From Microbacterium sp. (GTDB lineage: Bacteria; Actinomycetota; Actinomycetes; Actinomycetales; Microbacteriaceae): a stretch of 64,000 bases of DNA. The stretch lies in the NCBI RefSeq assembly GCF_031180975.1, contig NZ_JAPSLI010000004.1:1-64000 (forward strand), read 5' to 3'. Of this stretch, positions 26,960 through 37,813 are shown in pieces. Below the pieces are notes generated by a model. The model was given only the letters and a program-made list of their open reading frames with translations. It was not told the origin of the DNA and made no database searches. The translations under genes were made by a program, and so were the position numbers. Positions within the stretch are counted from its first letter, which is position 1; each line of letters begins with the position of its first letter.

Positions 26960-27859
26960 TCAGCCCTCACGACGGAACCAGTCCAGGATCAGTTCGGCCA
27001 CCTCGTCGGGGGCGTCGTCGGTCATGAAGTGCGCGGCTCCCTCAACGAAGGCCAGCTCGAAGCGGTCGGCACGACGGTCGGCATCGCGGCAGATCCGTCG
27101 GACGATCTCTTCCCGGAACGGCCCGTCTTCACGACCGAAGGCGGCGAGAGTGGGTGGATGCAGCCGCATCCGCTTGTAGTCGCCGCGGGAGAGGCGCATG
27201 ACCTCCGGGATGACCATTCCGCGGTACAGCGCTCTCACGGCGCGGCTGACCTCGGACCGGCTGTGCACCCGGAGGTACCCGTCGAGCGTCTCGTCGGTCA
27301 TAGGCGTCGCGACCCATGGGTATCCGAACACCCAACGCAGCGACGCGCCCTCGCGGTGCCGCAGCATCCGCGGCATGTGACGGAAGGCGGGCAGCAGCCT
27401 CGGGGTGAAGATCATGAAGCCCGGCGGCACCGACAGCTGCACCGCCGAGCGCACCCGCTCCGGATGCGCGTACGAGAGCTGCCCCGCGACCACGGACCCC
27501 AGGTCGTGACTGACCACTCGGACGCGCGGAAGGCCGAGCCCGTCGAGCAGGGCGACGACGTCGTGCAGCATCGTCTCGCGTCGGTAGCCCGGCTCGTCGG
27601 CCTCGGTCCATCCGGAGCCGCGCAGGTCCGGGCAGATCACGCGGTACCCCGCGCCGGCAAGCCGCGGCCCGATCCGCCGCCACTGCCACCAGTGCTGCGG
27701 GAAGCCGTGCAGCATCAGCACCGGGTCACCGGTGCCGATCGTCGCGACGTGGGTCCGTAGACCGGGTGTGTCCACCATCCGATGCTCGAAGCCCGGGGCA
27801 TCCGGTAGCGGCGGCGACCACGTCGTCGTGCCGGCGGTGTGCGATGCGGGCGTGTCCAT
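26960..27859 (-). CDS. Alpha/beta hydrolase (epoxide hydrolase/dehalogenase-like)
   Basis: A 299-residue alpha/beta-hydrolase. The oxyanion motif HGFPQHWWQW and the nucleophile motif VSHDLGS, with aspartate as nucleophile, place it with epoxide hydrolases and haloalkane dehalogenases rather than serine esterases. The histidine lies in EGAAHFMTDD. It is divergent from a TetR gene with two dyads between them, so it is probably induced by the TetR ligand. The real substrate is unknown. Confidence 0.87.
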   Translation of the reverse strand: MDTPASHTAGTTTWSPPLPDAPGFEHRMVDTPGLRTHVATIGTGDPVLMLHGFPQHWWQWRRIGPRLAGAGYRVICPDLRGSGWTEADEPGYRRETMLHDVVALLDGLGLPRVRVVSHDLGSVVAGQLSYAHPERVRSAVQLSVPPGFMIFTPRLLPAFRHMPRMLRHREGASLRWVFGYPWVATPMTDETLDGYLRVHSRSEVSRAVRALYRGMVIPEVMRLSRGDYKRMRLHPPTLAAFGREDGPFREEIVRRICRDADRRADRFELAFVEGAAHFMTDDAPDEVAELILDWFRREG

Positions 27860-27912
27860 GATGAGCCTCTCCCTCGATGCGAGCAGGCCGCCCCAGCCAT
27901 GCGCCCAACTGT

Positions 27913-27950
27913 ACTACTTTCATAGTAGTTTGTCACTACGTCTGTAGTAT
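27913..27950. promoter_or_regulatory. Paired TetR operators overlapping a leaderless promoter
   Basis: Two dyads: ACTACT-ttcat-AGTAGT (27913-27929) and ACTAC-gtct-GTAGT (27935-27948). The second overlaps the -10 TAGTAT (27945-27950), which ends 6 bases before the tetR ATG. This is a clear autorepression layout controlling both divergent genes. Confidence 0.7.
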
Positions 27951-27956
27951 GACGTC

Positions 27957-28508
27957 ATGAGCACCACCCGCGACCGCGCCCTGGATGCCGCCGTCGACCT
28001 CGTCGGTACCGAGGGCGTCCGCGCCCTCACCCACGCCCGGGTGGACGCCGCCGCCGGACTCCCCCCGGGGTCCACCTCGAACCACTTCCGCACCCGCGCG
28101 GCGCTGCTGGCGGGCGTGATCGACTGGATCGCCGAGAGCGAGCGTGCGGAAGGAGGCTTCCCGGCTCCGATCGAAACGGAACAGGGCCTCGTCGACATGC
28201 TCGTCACGGCGATGGAGATCGAGTCCGGCCCGCGAGCCGCCCGCACGCGCGCACGCTATGCCCTGTTCCTCGAAGCCGTCGATGACGAGGCCGTGACCCC
28301 GCTGCGCCATCAGCGGCGCATCTTCGAGGAGTGGACCCGGTCGCTTCTCGAGGCCATCGGCGGACCGGCGGCGGCCGAGCGCGCCCCGATGCTCATGGCC
28401 GCGTGCGACGGTCTGCTCCTGCACCGGATCACCGTCGATCCGGACGCACCGCTCGCGGCATCCGTCGCCCTCGCCGTCGCCGCGGCTGTGCACGGCCCCG
28501 CAGCCTGA
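27957..28508 (+). CDS. TetR family regulator of the divergent hydrolase
   Basis: A 183-residue regulator with an N-terminal helix-turn-helix (RALTHARVDAAAGLPPGSTS, then NHFRTRAALLAGV) and a helical ligand domain. The dyads directly upstream are likely its operators. The mRNA is probably leaderless (see operator entry), so repression at that site would also block initiation at the start codon. Confidence 0.9.
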   Translation: MSTTRDRALDAAVDLVGTEGVRALTHARVDAAAGLPPGSTSNHFRTRAALLAGVIDWIAESERAEGGFPAPIETEQGLVDMLVTAMEIESGPRAARTRARYALFLEAVDDEAVTPLRHQRRIFEEWTRSLLEAIGGPAAAERAPMLMAACDGLLLHRITVDPDAPLAASVALAVAAAVHGPAA

Positions 28509-28564
28509 GCCGCCGATCCGCATCCAATCAGCCGCGGCATGGGTGGGATCACCATAATGGGGAC

Positions 28565-29257
28565 ATGACTGATGCGCGCATCCTGGTCGTCGACGACGAA
28601 CCGAACATCCGCGACCTGCTGTCCACGGGTCTCAGCTTCGCCGGGTTCCAGGTGAAGACGGTCGCGAACGGTGCGGCCACCATCTCCGCCGTCCTCGAGG
28701 AGGAGCCCGACCTCATCATCCTCGACGTCATGCTGCCCGACATGAACGGCTTCAGCGTGACCAAGCGTCTCCGAGGTGCCGGGTTCACGGCGCCCATCCT
28801 GTTCCTCACCGCCAAGGACGACACGCAGGACAAGATCGAGGGCCTGAACGCCGGGGGCGACGACTACGTCACCAAGCCCTTCGCGCTCGACGAGATCGTC
28901 GCGCGCGCACAGGCCATCCTCCGCCGCACCATGCAGGCCGACGAGGAGTCCCTGATCCGCGCCGGCGAGCTGTCGATGGACCAGGACACCCACGACGTGT
29001 TCGTCGGCAAGGTGCCGATCGAGCTCAGCCCCACCGAGTTCAAGCTGCTGCGCTACCTGATGCTCAACCCGAACCGGGTGCTGTCCAAGGCGCAGATCCT
29101 CGACCACGTGTGGGAGTACGACTTCAACGGCGACGCCGGGATCGTGGAGAGTTATATCTCCTACCTGCGGCGCAAGATCGACCCGCACACCGAGGAGTCC
29201 GTCATCCAGACCAAGCGCGGCTTCGGGTACATGCTCAAGGTCGGCAAGACCGCCTGA
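28565..29257 (+). CDS. OmpR/PhoB-type response regulator
   Basis: A 230-residue regulator: receiver domain with acidic pocket DD at 10-11, phosphorylation site D54 (IILDVMLPD) and K in TKPF, then an OmpR winged helix ending VIQTKRGFGYMLK. CATAAT (28553-28558) ends 6 bases before the ATG, giving a leaderless mRNA. It is 17 bases upstream of the kinase gene; together they form a two-component system of the TrcRS/TcrXY-like group. The signal is unknown. Confidence 0.93.
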   Translation: MTDARILVVDDEPNIRDLLSTGLSFAGFQVKTVANGAATISAVLEEEPDLIILDVMLPDMNGFSVTKRLRGAGFTAPILFLTAKDDTQDKIEGLNAGGDDYVTKPFALDEIVARAQAILRRTMQADEESLIRAGELSMDQDTHDVFVGKVPIELSPTEFKLLRYLMLNPNRVLSKAQILDHVWEYDFNGDAGIVESYISYLRRKIDPHTEESVIQTKRGFGYMLKVGKTA

Positions 29258-29274
29258 CCGGCCGGGCGGCGGAC

Positions 29275-30984
29275 GTGGCGAACGGATCCGACTCCGTCAC
29301 CCTCTGGTGGCGGCGGATCAGCCTGCGCGCCAAAGTCACCGGGGTCACCGTCGCAGTCCTCGCACTCGGACTGGTCGTCGCCGGGATCGGCACCGTCCCC
29401 ATCCTCCGCGGCGCGATGATCAGCAACATCGACGCGCAGCTGCCGGCCCTGGCGACCACCTCGCAGGCCGACCGCTTCTTCACCGTCAGCGCACAGAACG
29501 GGCGGCTGGTGTTCACCGAGCGCGGGAACACGGGCAGGGCGACCGACCACGTGGTGGCGTTCTACGACACGGACGGCACACCGCTCGCGCAGGCCGGCGG
29601 CCAGACGAACGCAGACCGACCGATCTTCCCGGACTCCTTCACCCTGCAGGCCGCACAGGCCCAGGAGGATCAGGTGATCCCGCTGGCCTCCTCGCAGGGC
29701 GCGGGCTTCCACGCCGCCGTGTCGACGAAGAGCGCCGAGGGCCTGAGCTACGTCCAGCTGGTGGCGCTGCCGCTCGACGAGGCCGACAAGATCGTCGGCA
29801 CCTACTTCGCGGTCTACACGACGGTCGCGCTGGTGACGATCCTGCTCGCAGCGCTGCTCATCCGCGGGCTCGTCACGCTCACGTTCCGCCGGTTGGGGCA
29901 CGTGGAATCCACGGCGATGGCGATCGCGGCGGGCGACTTCAGCCAGCGGTTGACGGATCTGGAACCGACCACCGAGGTGGGGCGGCTGAACGCCGCGATC
30001 AACACGATGCTCGACCGGGTGGACCGTTCGCTGGCTCAGCGCGATCGGACGGTGCAGAACATGCGTCGCTTCATCGGCGATGCAAGCCATGAGTTGCGCA
30101 CGCCTCTGGTGAGCGTGCGCGGCTACGCCGAGCTGTACCGCATGGGCGCCATCCGCGGCGAGGAGGACACCGCCAGGGCGATGGAGCGCATCGAGAAGGA
30201 GGCGATCCGGATGGGCGTGCTCGTCGAGGACCTCCTCGCTCTCGCCCGCCTGGACGAGGAGCGCGAACGCGAACTGCAGATCGTGCCGCTCGATCTGCGC
30301 CCGATCGCCCGCGACGCCGCCCTGGACGTGCGGGTCGCGTCGCCGGGCCGCACCGTGACGGTGATCGACACGACCGCGGAGGACGCCGCGCCGGAACGAC
30401 CGGACACCTCGACCGACCCGCAGCCCGCCCCGCCCGGACCCGCGCCGGCTGCCCGTGGACGCGCCGGGGCGACCATCGCCCGCCTGCGCCGACGCGCGCG
30501 GACGACGACAGAAGTGCCGTCCATCGACTTCACCGAGGCGACCGACGCTCCGGTGCGCACCCCACCGATCGTGCTCGGCGAGGACAACAAGGTGCGCCAG
30601 GTGGTGACCAACCTGCTCGGCAATGCGCGCCGGTTCTCGCCGGAGGAGAGCCCGATCGAGATCGTCGTGGGAGCCGATCGGCGGCTGGGCGTCGGCACGA
30701 TCGCCGTCGTCGACCACGGTGAAGGCGTGCCTCCGCAGATCCGCGAGCACATCTTCGAACGGTTCTGGCGAGCGGACACCTCCCGCGCGCGGGAGACCGG
30801 TGGGGCCGGCCTGGGCCTGGCCATCGTGGCATCCATCGTCGAGTCGTTGCGGGGGTCGGTGCGCGTGGACGAGACCCCGGGAGGCGGCGCCACCTTCGTC
30901 GTCTCGCTGCCGCTCGCGCCCGCGCAGGCGACGCCCGAGCACCTCCTCGAGGAGACGCAGCCGCTGGACCGCCTCGAGCTCTGA
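29275..30984 (+). CDS. Membrane sensor histidine kinase
   Basis: A 569-residue kinase starting with GTG. There are two membrane helices (about 20-45 and 178-202) around an external sensor region, then HAMP (203-255) and HisKA with H272 (GDASHELRTP). The ATPase domain has an N box (NLLGNARRFS), G1 (VDHGEGVPP), F box (FERFWRAD) and G2 (GGAGLGLAI). An extra proline/alanine and arginine-rich segment (about residues 370-428) is inserted before the N box. Partner of the preceding regulator. Confidence 0.92.
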   Translation: MANGSDSVTLWWRRISLRAKVTGVTVAVLALGLVVAGIGTVPILRGAMISNIDAQLPALATTSQADRFFTVSAQNGRLVFTERGNTGRATDHVVAFYDTDGTPLAQAGGQTNADRPIFPDSFTLQAAQAQEDQVIPLASSQGAGFHAAVSTKSAEGLSYVQLVALPLDEADKIVGTYFAVYTTVALVTILLAALLIRGLVTLTFRRLGHVESTAMAIAAGDFSQRLTDLEPTTEVGRLNAAINTMLDRVDRSLAQRDRTVQNMRRFIGDASHELRTPLVSVRGYAELYRMGAIRGEEDTARAMERIEKEAIRMGVLVEDLLALARLDEERERELQIVPLDLRPIARDAALDVRVASPGRTVTVIDTTAEDAAPERPDTSTDPQPAPPGPAPAARGRAGATIARLRRRARTTTEVPSIDFTEATDAPVRTPPIVLGEDNKVRQVVTNLLGNARRFSPEESPIEIVVGADRRLGVGTIAVVDHGEGVPPQIREHIFERFWRADTSRARETGGAGLGLAIVASIVESLRGSVRVDETPGGGATFVVSLPLAPAQATPEHLLEETQPLDRLEL

Positions 30985-31119
30985 CCGCCGGCGACGGCCG
31001 GATGCCGTTCGCTCTGCACATCGCCGTCGGCACCGGAGATTCTCCACGGATGCCGGGAAACGGCGCTCCCCCGTGCCGGCCGCCGACCTAGTGTCGGAAG
31101 CCCGTCGAGAGGAGATCCC

Positions 31120-31407
31120 ATGTCCGTCTTCACCGTCGACACCGACGCGGTCCATGCCGCGCACGGCGCGGCCCGCGCGACCATGGAACGACTGCAGGGC
31201 GAGTCCACATCGCTGATGGCGCAGCTCGGTCAGCTGCAGTCGTCGTGGACAGGCGCCGCGGCTGCCGCGTTCCAGGAGTGCAGCGAGCAGTGGCGCGGCG
31301 CCCAGATGCACGTCGAGCAGGTGCTCGCGTCGATCAGCGGCGCGCTCGCGTCCGCCGCCGCGCAGTACGCCGACGCGGACCAGTACTCCGCGAGCCTGTT
31401 CCGGTGA
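31120..31407 (+). CDS. WXG100 family (ESAT-6-like) protein
   Basis: A 95-residue helical-hairpin protein with the central W-x-G turn (SSWTGAAAAAFQ), typical of Esx substrates of type VII secretion. GAGAGGAG precedes the ATG. It stands alone: no partner Esx gene, EccC ATPase or other secretion component is within the window, so its export route must be encoded elsewhere or it acts as a homodimer. Confidence 0.88.
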   Translation: MSVFTVDTDAVHAAHGAARATMERLQGESTSLMAQLGQLQSSWTGAAAAAFQECSEQWRGAQMHVEQVLASISGALASAAAQYADADQYSASLFR

Positions 31408-31412
31408 CGCAG

Positions 31413-31449
31413 AGACGCCCCCGGCTGTGAACTGCTGCCGGGGGCGTCT
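31413..31449. terminator. Bidirectional terminator between the WXG100 gene and groEL
   Basis: A 12-bp perfect stem AGACGCCCCCGG / CCGGGGGCGTCT with a 13-base loop, followed by TGCTGT, lies between convergent genes. Confidence 0.8.
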
Positions 31450-31493
31450 TGCTGTCGGATCAGATCGTCAGACCGTCACCTCGTGGGTTCGAC

Positions 31494-33149
<1,656 letters not shown>

Positions 33150-33176
33150 TTAGCACTCAGGGTGAGCGAGTGCTAA
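33150..33176. promoter_or_regulatory. CIRCE element (HrcA operator)
   Basis: TTAGCACTC, nine bases, GAGTGCTAA: a perfect match to the CIRCE consensus, 37 bases upstream of groEL. HrcA binds it and represses groEL until heat stress. Confidence 0.95.
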
Positions 33177-33228
33177 ACCCAGTCTGGCACTCGACCCATG
33201 AGAGTGCAAGCCGCGCGGGCGGTCGCGA

Positions 33229-33792
33229 TCAGCCGGTGGGCGTCCCCGTGCCGGCATCCGTCCGATCCAGCCCGATGACGACCGTCAGTTGCGGGGTCTC
33301 GGAGTCGTTCAGGTCGGCGTAGAAGTCGCTCTGCTGCACTTCGGCGCCGAGCAGCTCCGCGAGTCCAAGCGCCGCCGACTGGTCGGCGTCGTCCACGTAG
33401 AACACGGTGGTCCGCTCGAACTCGGCGCTGGCCCCGTCACTGCCGAACAGCAGTTCCTCGTTCCAGCCCTCGGCCAGCAGCAGCTCGCGCACCTCACCGA
33501 CGAGGCCCTCTTCGGGGGTGGCGTTGAGGATCATGACGCGGTACGAGGTGTCGACCTCGGCCGCCACTCCCGGCGTCTGCACCTGCGTGGGCTCGGCCTC
33601 GGGGAACAGCGAGATGCGGTCCATCATCACCAGCGCCACGAAGATTCCGACGACGATGAGCACGAGTGCCGCGGCGGCGGACCACAGCAGCAGCACCAGA
33701 CCGCTCATGCCCGGGTTCTCGGCCCGGTGAGCGCCGACCCTGCCGTCGGCACGCGGAACGTCGTCGAATCGGTCGTGAGCGGGGTGGGGCAC
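33229..33792 (-). CDS. LytR C-terminal domain protein
   Basis: About 187 residues: a short cytoplasmic N-terminus, one membrane helix (LVLLLWSAAAALVLIVVGIF) and an external LytR_C domain (YRVMILNATPEEGLVGEV, then DSETPQLTVVIGLD). Such stand-alone domains may bind cell-wall polymers with LytR-CpsA-Psr enzymes. A TAGCAT -10 ends 6 bases before the GTG at 33792, favouring a leaderless GTG start over the ATG one codon earlier. Confidence 0.83.
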   Translation of the reverse strand: MPHPAHDRFDDVPRADGRVGAHRAENPGMSGLVLLLWSAAAALVLIVVGIFVALVMMDRISLFPEAEPTQVQTPGVAAEVDTSYRVMILNATPEEGLVGEVRELLLAEGWNEELLFGSDGASAEFERTTVFYVDDADQSAALGLAELLGAEVQQSDFYADLNDSETPQLTVVIGLDRTDAGTGTPTG

Positions 33793-33848
33793 CATCCGAT
33801 GCTAGCGGGAGGTGCCCGTGAGTCCGCGCGGAACACCGCCTGGCGCGG

Positions 33849-34106
33849 TCAGCCGACGAAGCCGCGCATCCGCGCGGCGCGCCGGTCGGCCCGCTGGTCG
33901 CGGATGCGACGCAGCCGTCGCACCAGTAGCGGGTCGAACTGCAACGCCGCCTCCGTGTCGATCAACCGTCCGAGCAGCTGGTAGTAGCGGGCCGGGCTCA
34001 TCCCCAGCTGTGCGCGGATCGTCTCCTCCTTCATGCCGCCGTGCCGCGGCCAGGCCGCTTCCAGCGTCAGGATCGCGCGGTCGCGATCGGTGAGGTCTCC
34101 GAGCAT
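33849..34106 (-). CDS. DUF3263 protein
   Basis: An 85-residue basic protein of the actinobacterial DUF3263 family. It contains a helix-turn-helix-like segment (MKEETIRAQLGMSPARYYQL) and an Arg-rich tail, suggesting DNA binding. No function is established. TAGCCT (34118-34113) ends 6 bases before the ATG, so the mRNA is probably leaderless; the -10 overlaps the stop of the DUF2332 gene. Confidence 0.85.
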   Translation of the reverse strand: MLGDLTDRDRAILTLEAAWPRHGGMKEETIRAQLGMSPARYYQLLGRLIDTEAALQFDPLLVRRLRRIRDQRADRRAARMRGFVG

Positions 34107-34115
34107 GTCACCAGG

Positions 34116-35108
34116 CTACGAGCGTCGCGGCGTTTCGTCGGGATGCCACTCCCACCACCGTCCGAGCGGGTCGGCTCGCGCGATCACCCGTCCGTCCAGC
34201 GCCACCGCGAACCCCTCGCCGTCATCAGGATCGAGCGGCGGTCGCCACCCGTCATGCAACCCCGGTGCGTCGATCGTCACCCAGCGGGCGTCGAGCGCGC
34301 GGATGCCGTCGATGAGCGCGAGCCGTCGCGGACGCGGCAGGTACACGAGCACACCCGGGGTGGTCACCACGAGTGTCGCGTCGGCCGGGGCGAGGGCGGC
34401 GGTGTCGTGCAGCAGATCGGCCGCCTCTCCGGCACGCAGCAGCGGCGGGTCATCCGCGGCGATGCGCAGAGCGGCGGAGATGCGCGCGGCGCGTTCGGTC
34501 TCCCCCGGCCACACCAGCGCCGACAGCCACGCCGCATCGTCAGGATCCCTGGCGTCCAGCGGTGCGAGGTCGATGCCGGCGCGCCACACCACCTCCGGCA
34601 TTCGCAGGGGCGGCAGCGGCCCGCAGACCCTGCTGGTCAGCACGACCGGCGACGGACCGCCGCGCGGGTCGAGCGCCCGGCGCAGCTCGCCGTCCGGCCC
34701 CACCAGGCGGTACGAGTACCGATCCGGGTACAGGCACAGACCGGCCGCCGCGCCGATCTCGAGCAGCGCGATCGGCCCGTCGACGGCGCCGAGCGCGGGC
34801 AGCAGCGCGCTCAGCCGCAGCGGCTCGTTGGTCTGCACGCTGCGCTGGGCGCACTCGGCGACGACGGCATCCGCGTGCTCGAGGACGAACGAGCGCCAGC
34901 GGTCGTAGCCGGCGACGGGCGCGCCCAGCATCCGGGCCACCGCGAACACCAGCGGCGGCTGCCGGTGCTGCTCGTCCAGCCGCGCCAGCACCGCACACAT
35001 CTCGGCGTCGGCGGCCACCCCCTGCGCCCACTCGGTGTAGCGGATGCTGCGCCCCGGCGTCTCGTCGCGCGCGAAGCGCGCGTAACGCTGGCGCACGGCA
35101 TCCGTCAT
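34116..35108 (-). CDS. DUF2332 family protein
   Basis: A 330-residue protein of the DUF2332 family. The segment [20 protein letters not shown] resembles a Rossmann methyltransferase motif I, so an S-adenosylmethionine-dependent activity is possible. No assignment has been proven. The ATG at 35108 is chosen because the family's conserved start ([12 protein letters not shown]) follows it. Confidence 0.8.
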   Translation of the reverse strand: MTDAVRQRYARFARDETPGRSIRYTEWAQGVAADAEMCAVLARLDEQHRQPPLVFAVARMLGAPVAGYDRWRSFVLEHADAVVAECAQRSVQTNEPLRLSALLPALGAVDGPIALLEIGAAAGLCLYPDRYSYRLVGPDGELRRALDPRGGPSPVVLTSRVCGPLPPLRMPEVVWRAGIDLAPLDARDPDDAAWLSALVWPGETERAARISAALRIAADDPPLLRAGEAADLLHDTAALAPADATLVVTTPGVLVYLPRPRRLALIDGIRALDARWVTIDAPGLHDGWRPPLDPDDGEGFAVALDGRVIARADPLGRWWEWHPDETPRRS

Positions 35109-35175
35109 CCGTTCATTGTCGCCGATGCCGCCCGGCGTCGGACGCGCGAGAATGGAGGAGACCCTGGAGGTACAC

Positions 35176-35580
35176 ATGTCGTACAGCGTGAACAAGTCCG
35201 AAGCCGAATGGCGCGCCGAGCTCGGCGACGAGCAGTACGCGGTGCTGCGCGAGGCCGCCACCGAACGGCCGTGGACCGGCGAGCTCCTCGACGAGAAGCG
35301 GGACGGTCTCTACCGTTGCGGCGCGTGCGGCGCGGAGCTGTTCAAAAGCGGCACGAAGTTCGACTCGGGCTGCGGTTGGCCGAGCTTCTACGAGTCCGTG
35401 CGGCCGGAGGCGGTAGAACTGATCGAGGACCGCAGCCTCGGCATGGTGCGCACCGAGGTGCGCTGCGCGAACTGCGGATCGCACCTGGGGCACGTCTTCC
35501 CGGACGGCTTCGGCACCCCCACCGGCGACCGCTACTGCATGAACTCGCTGGCGCTGACCTTCACCCCCGAGGAGTCGTGA
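35176..35580 (+). CDS. msrB: Peptide-methionine (R)-S-oxide reductase
   Basis: A 134-residue MsrB that reduces methionine-R-sulfoxide in oxidised proteins. Zinc cysteines CGAC and CANC, the [10 protein letters not shown] block and the catalytic cysteine in RYCMNS near the C-terminus are present. CTGGAGG precedes the ATG. Its stop overlaps the GTG start of the nitroreductase gene by 2 bases, so they are coupled, a sensible redox pairing. Confidence 0.95.
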   Translation: MSYSVNKSEAEWRAELGDEQYAVLREAATERPWTGELLDEKRDGLYRCGACGAELFKSGTKFDSGCGWPSFYESVRPEAVELIEDRSLGMVRTEVRCANCGSHLGHVFPDGFGTPTGDRYCMNSLALTFTPEES

Positions 35581-36122
35581 GCGTAATCGAGGCGGTGCGC
35601 GGACGCACCTCGTGGTCGAAGGTCACCGAGGAGGCGCCCTCGCACGACGAGCTGCTGCCCATGATCGCGGCCGCGGGCCGCGTCGCCGATCACTCGTCGC
35701 TGCGACCATGGCGGCTGATCGAGCTGCGCGGTGACGACCGGGTGGTGTTGGGCAAGGCCATCGCCAAGGCCGAGCACGACCGCAAGCCGTCGACCAAGCC
35801 CTTGCGGGCACCCCTGCTGATCGCGGTCGTGGTGAGCTACCGCAAGAGCGGGAAGGTGCCGCGGTGGGAGCAGGATGCGGTCGCCTCGGGCGTGGCGCAC
35901 ATGCTGAGTCTGCTGCTCGACGATGCCGGGTGGGGCGTGATCTGGCGCACCGGCGGGTTCACCCGTTCGAAGGCGGTCAAGAAGGCGCACGGGTTGAAGA
36001 AGAACGAGGAGCTGCTGGGCTGGCTGTACGTGGGCGGCAAGCCGGCGGGCAAGGGGCCGGGGCGGCGCAAGACCGTCGACCCGGAGTCGATGATCAGCCG
36101 GATACCGTCGCGGACGAAGTGA
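35577..36122 (+). CDS. Nitroreductase family protein
   Basis: A 181-residue flavoprotein-type protein. [12 protein letters not shown] matches the nitroreductase FMN-binding APSxxNxQPW region in a divergent form, and [10 protein letters not shown] is the C-terminal glycine-rich segment. It would use NAD(P)H and FMN; the substrate is unknown. The GTG start overlaps the msrB stop (GTGA). The Lys/Gly/Pro-rich C-terminus is unusual for the family. Confidence 0.75.
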   Translation: MSVIEAVRGRTSWSKVTEEAPSHDELLPMIAAAGRVADHSSLRPWRLIELRGDDRVVLGKAIAKAEHDRKPSTKPLRAPLLIAVVVSYRKSGKVPRWEQDAVASGVAHMLSLLLDDAGWGVIWRTGGFTRSKAVKKAHGLKKNEELLGWLYVGGKPAGKGPGRRKTVDPESMISRIPSRTK

Positions 36123-36123
36123 G

Positions 36124-37062
36124 TCAGCGCCCTCGGCGCGGCAGAGCGACCACGACGGAGGCCCCGGCGAGCACCACCATGCCGATGAGCTGCCACAGCT
36201 CCGGCCCCTGATCGACCGGCCACAGCAGGTCGATCAGCACCGAGGTGACGAGCTGGCCGAGCACACTGCCGAGCCCCATCAGCAGCACGCCGGTGTGGGC
36301 CACGAGGAACGCGCCGAGCAGGATGTACGCGAAGCCGAGCAGCCCACCCAGATACAGCCACGGCTCGGCCGGGAGCGCGGCGGGCAGGCCGCGGGCCGCG
36401 ACGCTGATCGACGCGGCGGCGACCAGCACGACGGTGCCGGCGATGAAGCTCATCAGGGTGGCGCTGATCGGCGACCCCACCCGCTTTGCGAGGCGTCCGT
36501 TGGCGCCCGCCTGCCAGGCGATGCCCGCACCGGTGAGGAACGGGAGCAGGAGCAGCCACAGCGGGGCGGATGCCAGCACGTCGCCGCCCAGCGAGAATGC
36601 GACCGCGGCGAGCGCGAGCGCCCCTCCGACCACCCGGCCGAGGGTCACCGCGACCACCCCGGCGGGGCCGAAGCCGACCCGGTCGAGGATGAGCCCGTGC
36701 AGGGTCTGCCCCGCCACCACGCCGACGGTGAAGAGCGAGACGCCGAGGACGCCGGCGACCAGCCCCTGTGTGGAGACCGTCAGCGCACCGCACGCGCCGC
36801 CGAGCAGCATCCAGAACGGAATCGTGCGGCGGCGGATGCCGTGCACCAGCCTGCCCACCCCTGCGCGCGCCGACGGGAGGCACGGGATCACCAGGAGGAG
36901 TGCGATCAGTCCGACGGCGAATGAGATCAGCCCGGCGACGATCCCGTCCTCGATGCGGACGCCGAGCACGCCGTTGATGCGGGCCTGGATCGCCGTCATC
37001 GCCCCGATGGAGACGGCGCCGCCCAGTGCCAGCCAGGCGGGGAGGGGGCGCGCGTCGGTCAT
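36124..37062 (-). CDS. DMT-superfamily transporter (fused DUF606/YdcZ pair)
   Basis: A 312-residue membrane protein with ten predicted helices formed by two DUF606-like halves, each beginning near a GxxxxxQARxNG-type motif (AMTAIQARINGVLG and GAGIAWQAGANGRLA). The substrate is unknown. TAGGGT (37075-37070) ends 7 bases before the ATG at 37062, so the mRNA is likely leaderless. The gene is convergent with the nitroreductase and leaves one base between stops. Confidence 0.87.
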   Translation of the reverse strand: MTDARPLPAWLALGGAVSIGAMTAIQARINGVLGVRIEDGIVAGLISFAVGLIALLLVIPCLPSARAGVGRLVHGIRRRTIPFWMLLGGACGALTVSTQGLVAGVLGVSLFTVGVVAGQTLHGLILDRVGFGPAGVVAVTLGRVVGGALALAAVAFSLGGDVLASAPLWLLLLPFLTGAGIAWQAGANGRLAKRVGSPISATLMSFIAGTVVLVAAASISVAARGLPAALPAEPWLYLGGLLGFAYILLGAFLVAHTGVLLMGLGSVLGQLVTSVLIDLLWPVDQGPELWQLIGMVVLAGASVVVALPRRGR

Positions 37063-37159
37063 CGGCGCCACCCTACCCGAGTCGTGTCTCGTGATCGGAA
37101 CCGGCGGGGATGCCGGATGCCCGGGCGACGCTGTCGGGTGTGAGGGCTACGCTGTGCGC

Positions 37160-37813
37160 ATGTGCGCGAGCTACGGACTTGACCCCCGTTTCACCGACGC
37201 CGAACTGCTGGCGGAGGCCGACGAGGCGGTGCTGGAGGGGCTGCGTTCCTGGGCCGCCGGCAATGCCGGCGAGACGCTGCGCCCCACCGGGCGGAACCTG
37301 CGCAATCTGAACCCGGTGGTGCGCTTCGACGAGGGCGCGCCGACCCTCGAACACGCCTGGTGGGGTTTCCTGGTCGATGGTAAGCCGGCCCGGTTCCCGT
37401 CCATCAACACGCGGTCCGAGCGGCTGCAGGAACAGCCCGGGAAGGCACGCGGCCGGGCGATCGTCCCGACCACGGGCTGGTTCGAGATGCAGAAGCCGAG
37501 CCGGGTGTGGCACGAGTTCGGGCTCGGGTCCGGCATCCTGTTCGGCATGGCGGCGGTGACGCAACGCGGCCGCACCCCCGACGGCGACTGGGTGACCTGC
37601 TACTCGATCGTGATGCGGCCGGCCCCGGAGCACCTGGCCGGCATCCACGATCGGATGCCGGTGCTCGTCCCGTCCGCATTCGCGGACGACTGGCTCGGCG
37701 CGGATCCCTCCCGCGAACTCATCGACCAGGCGCTGGCGGAGGCGTCCCGGCTCGACGAGCGGGTGGCGGCGGTCCCCCGCCCCGACGACAAGGGCCCTCA
37801 GACACTGTTTTGA
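37160..37813 (+). CDS. SRAP domain protein (YedK/HMCES-like abasic-site protein)
   Basis: A 217-residue SRAP protein. The catalytic cysteine is C2 after methionine removal (MCASYGL), which crosslinks to abasic sites in single-stranded DNA. PTTGWFEM supplies the conserved glutamate, and HDRMPVL the histidine. TACGCT (37148-37153) ends 6 bases before the ATG, giving a leaderless mRNA. The exact start matters because C2 must be the second residue, which it is. Confidence 0.94.
   Translation: MCASYGLDPRFTDAELLAEADEAVLEGLRSWAAGNAGETLRPTGRNLRNLNPVVRFDEGAPTLEHAWWGFLVDGKPARFPSINTRSERLQEQPGKARGRAIVPTTGWFEMQKPSRVWHEFGLGSGILFGMAAVTQRGRTPDGDWVTCYSIVMRPAPEHLAGIHDRMPVLVPSAFADDWLGADPSRELIDQALAEASRLDERVAAVPRPDDKGPQTLF

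Noticed and set aside
29161..31311. 716-codon minus-strand frame opposite the sensor kinase
   Set aside because: Shadow of the kinase gene; no motif and Arg/His-rich composition.
31120..31407. Type VII secretion locus
   Set aside because: Only one WXG100 gene is present; no partner, ATPase or membrane component is nearby.
36245..37160. Upstream extension of the SRAP frame to 522 codons
   Set aside because: The catalytic cysteine must be residue 2, and a leaderless promoter lies just before 37160; the extension is antisense to the transporter gene.
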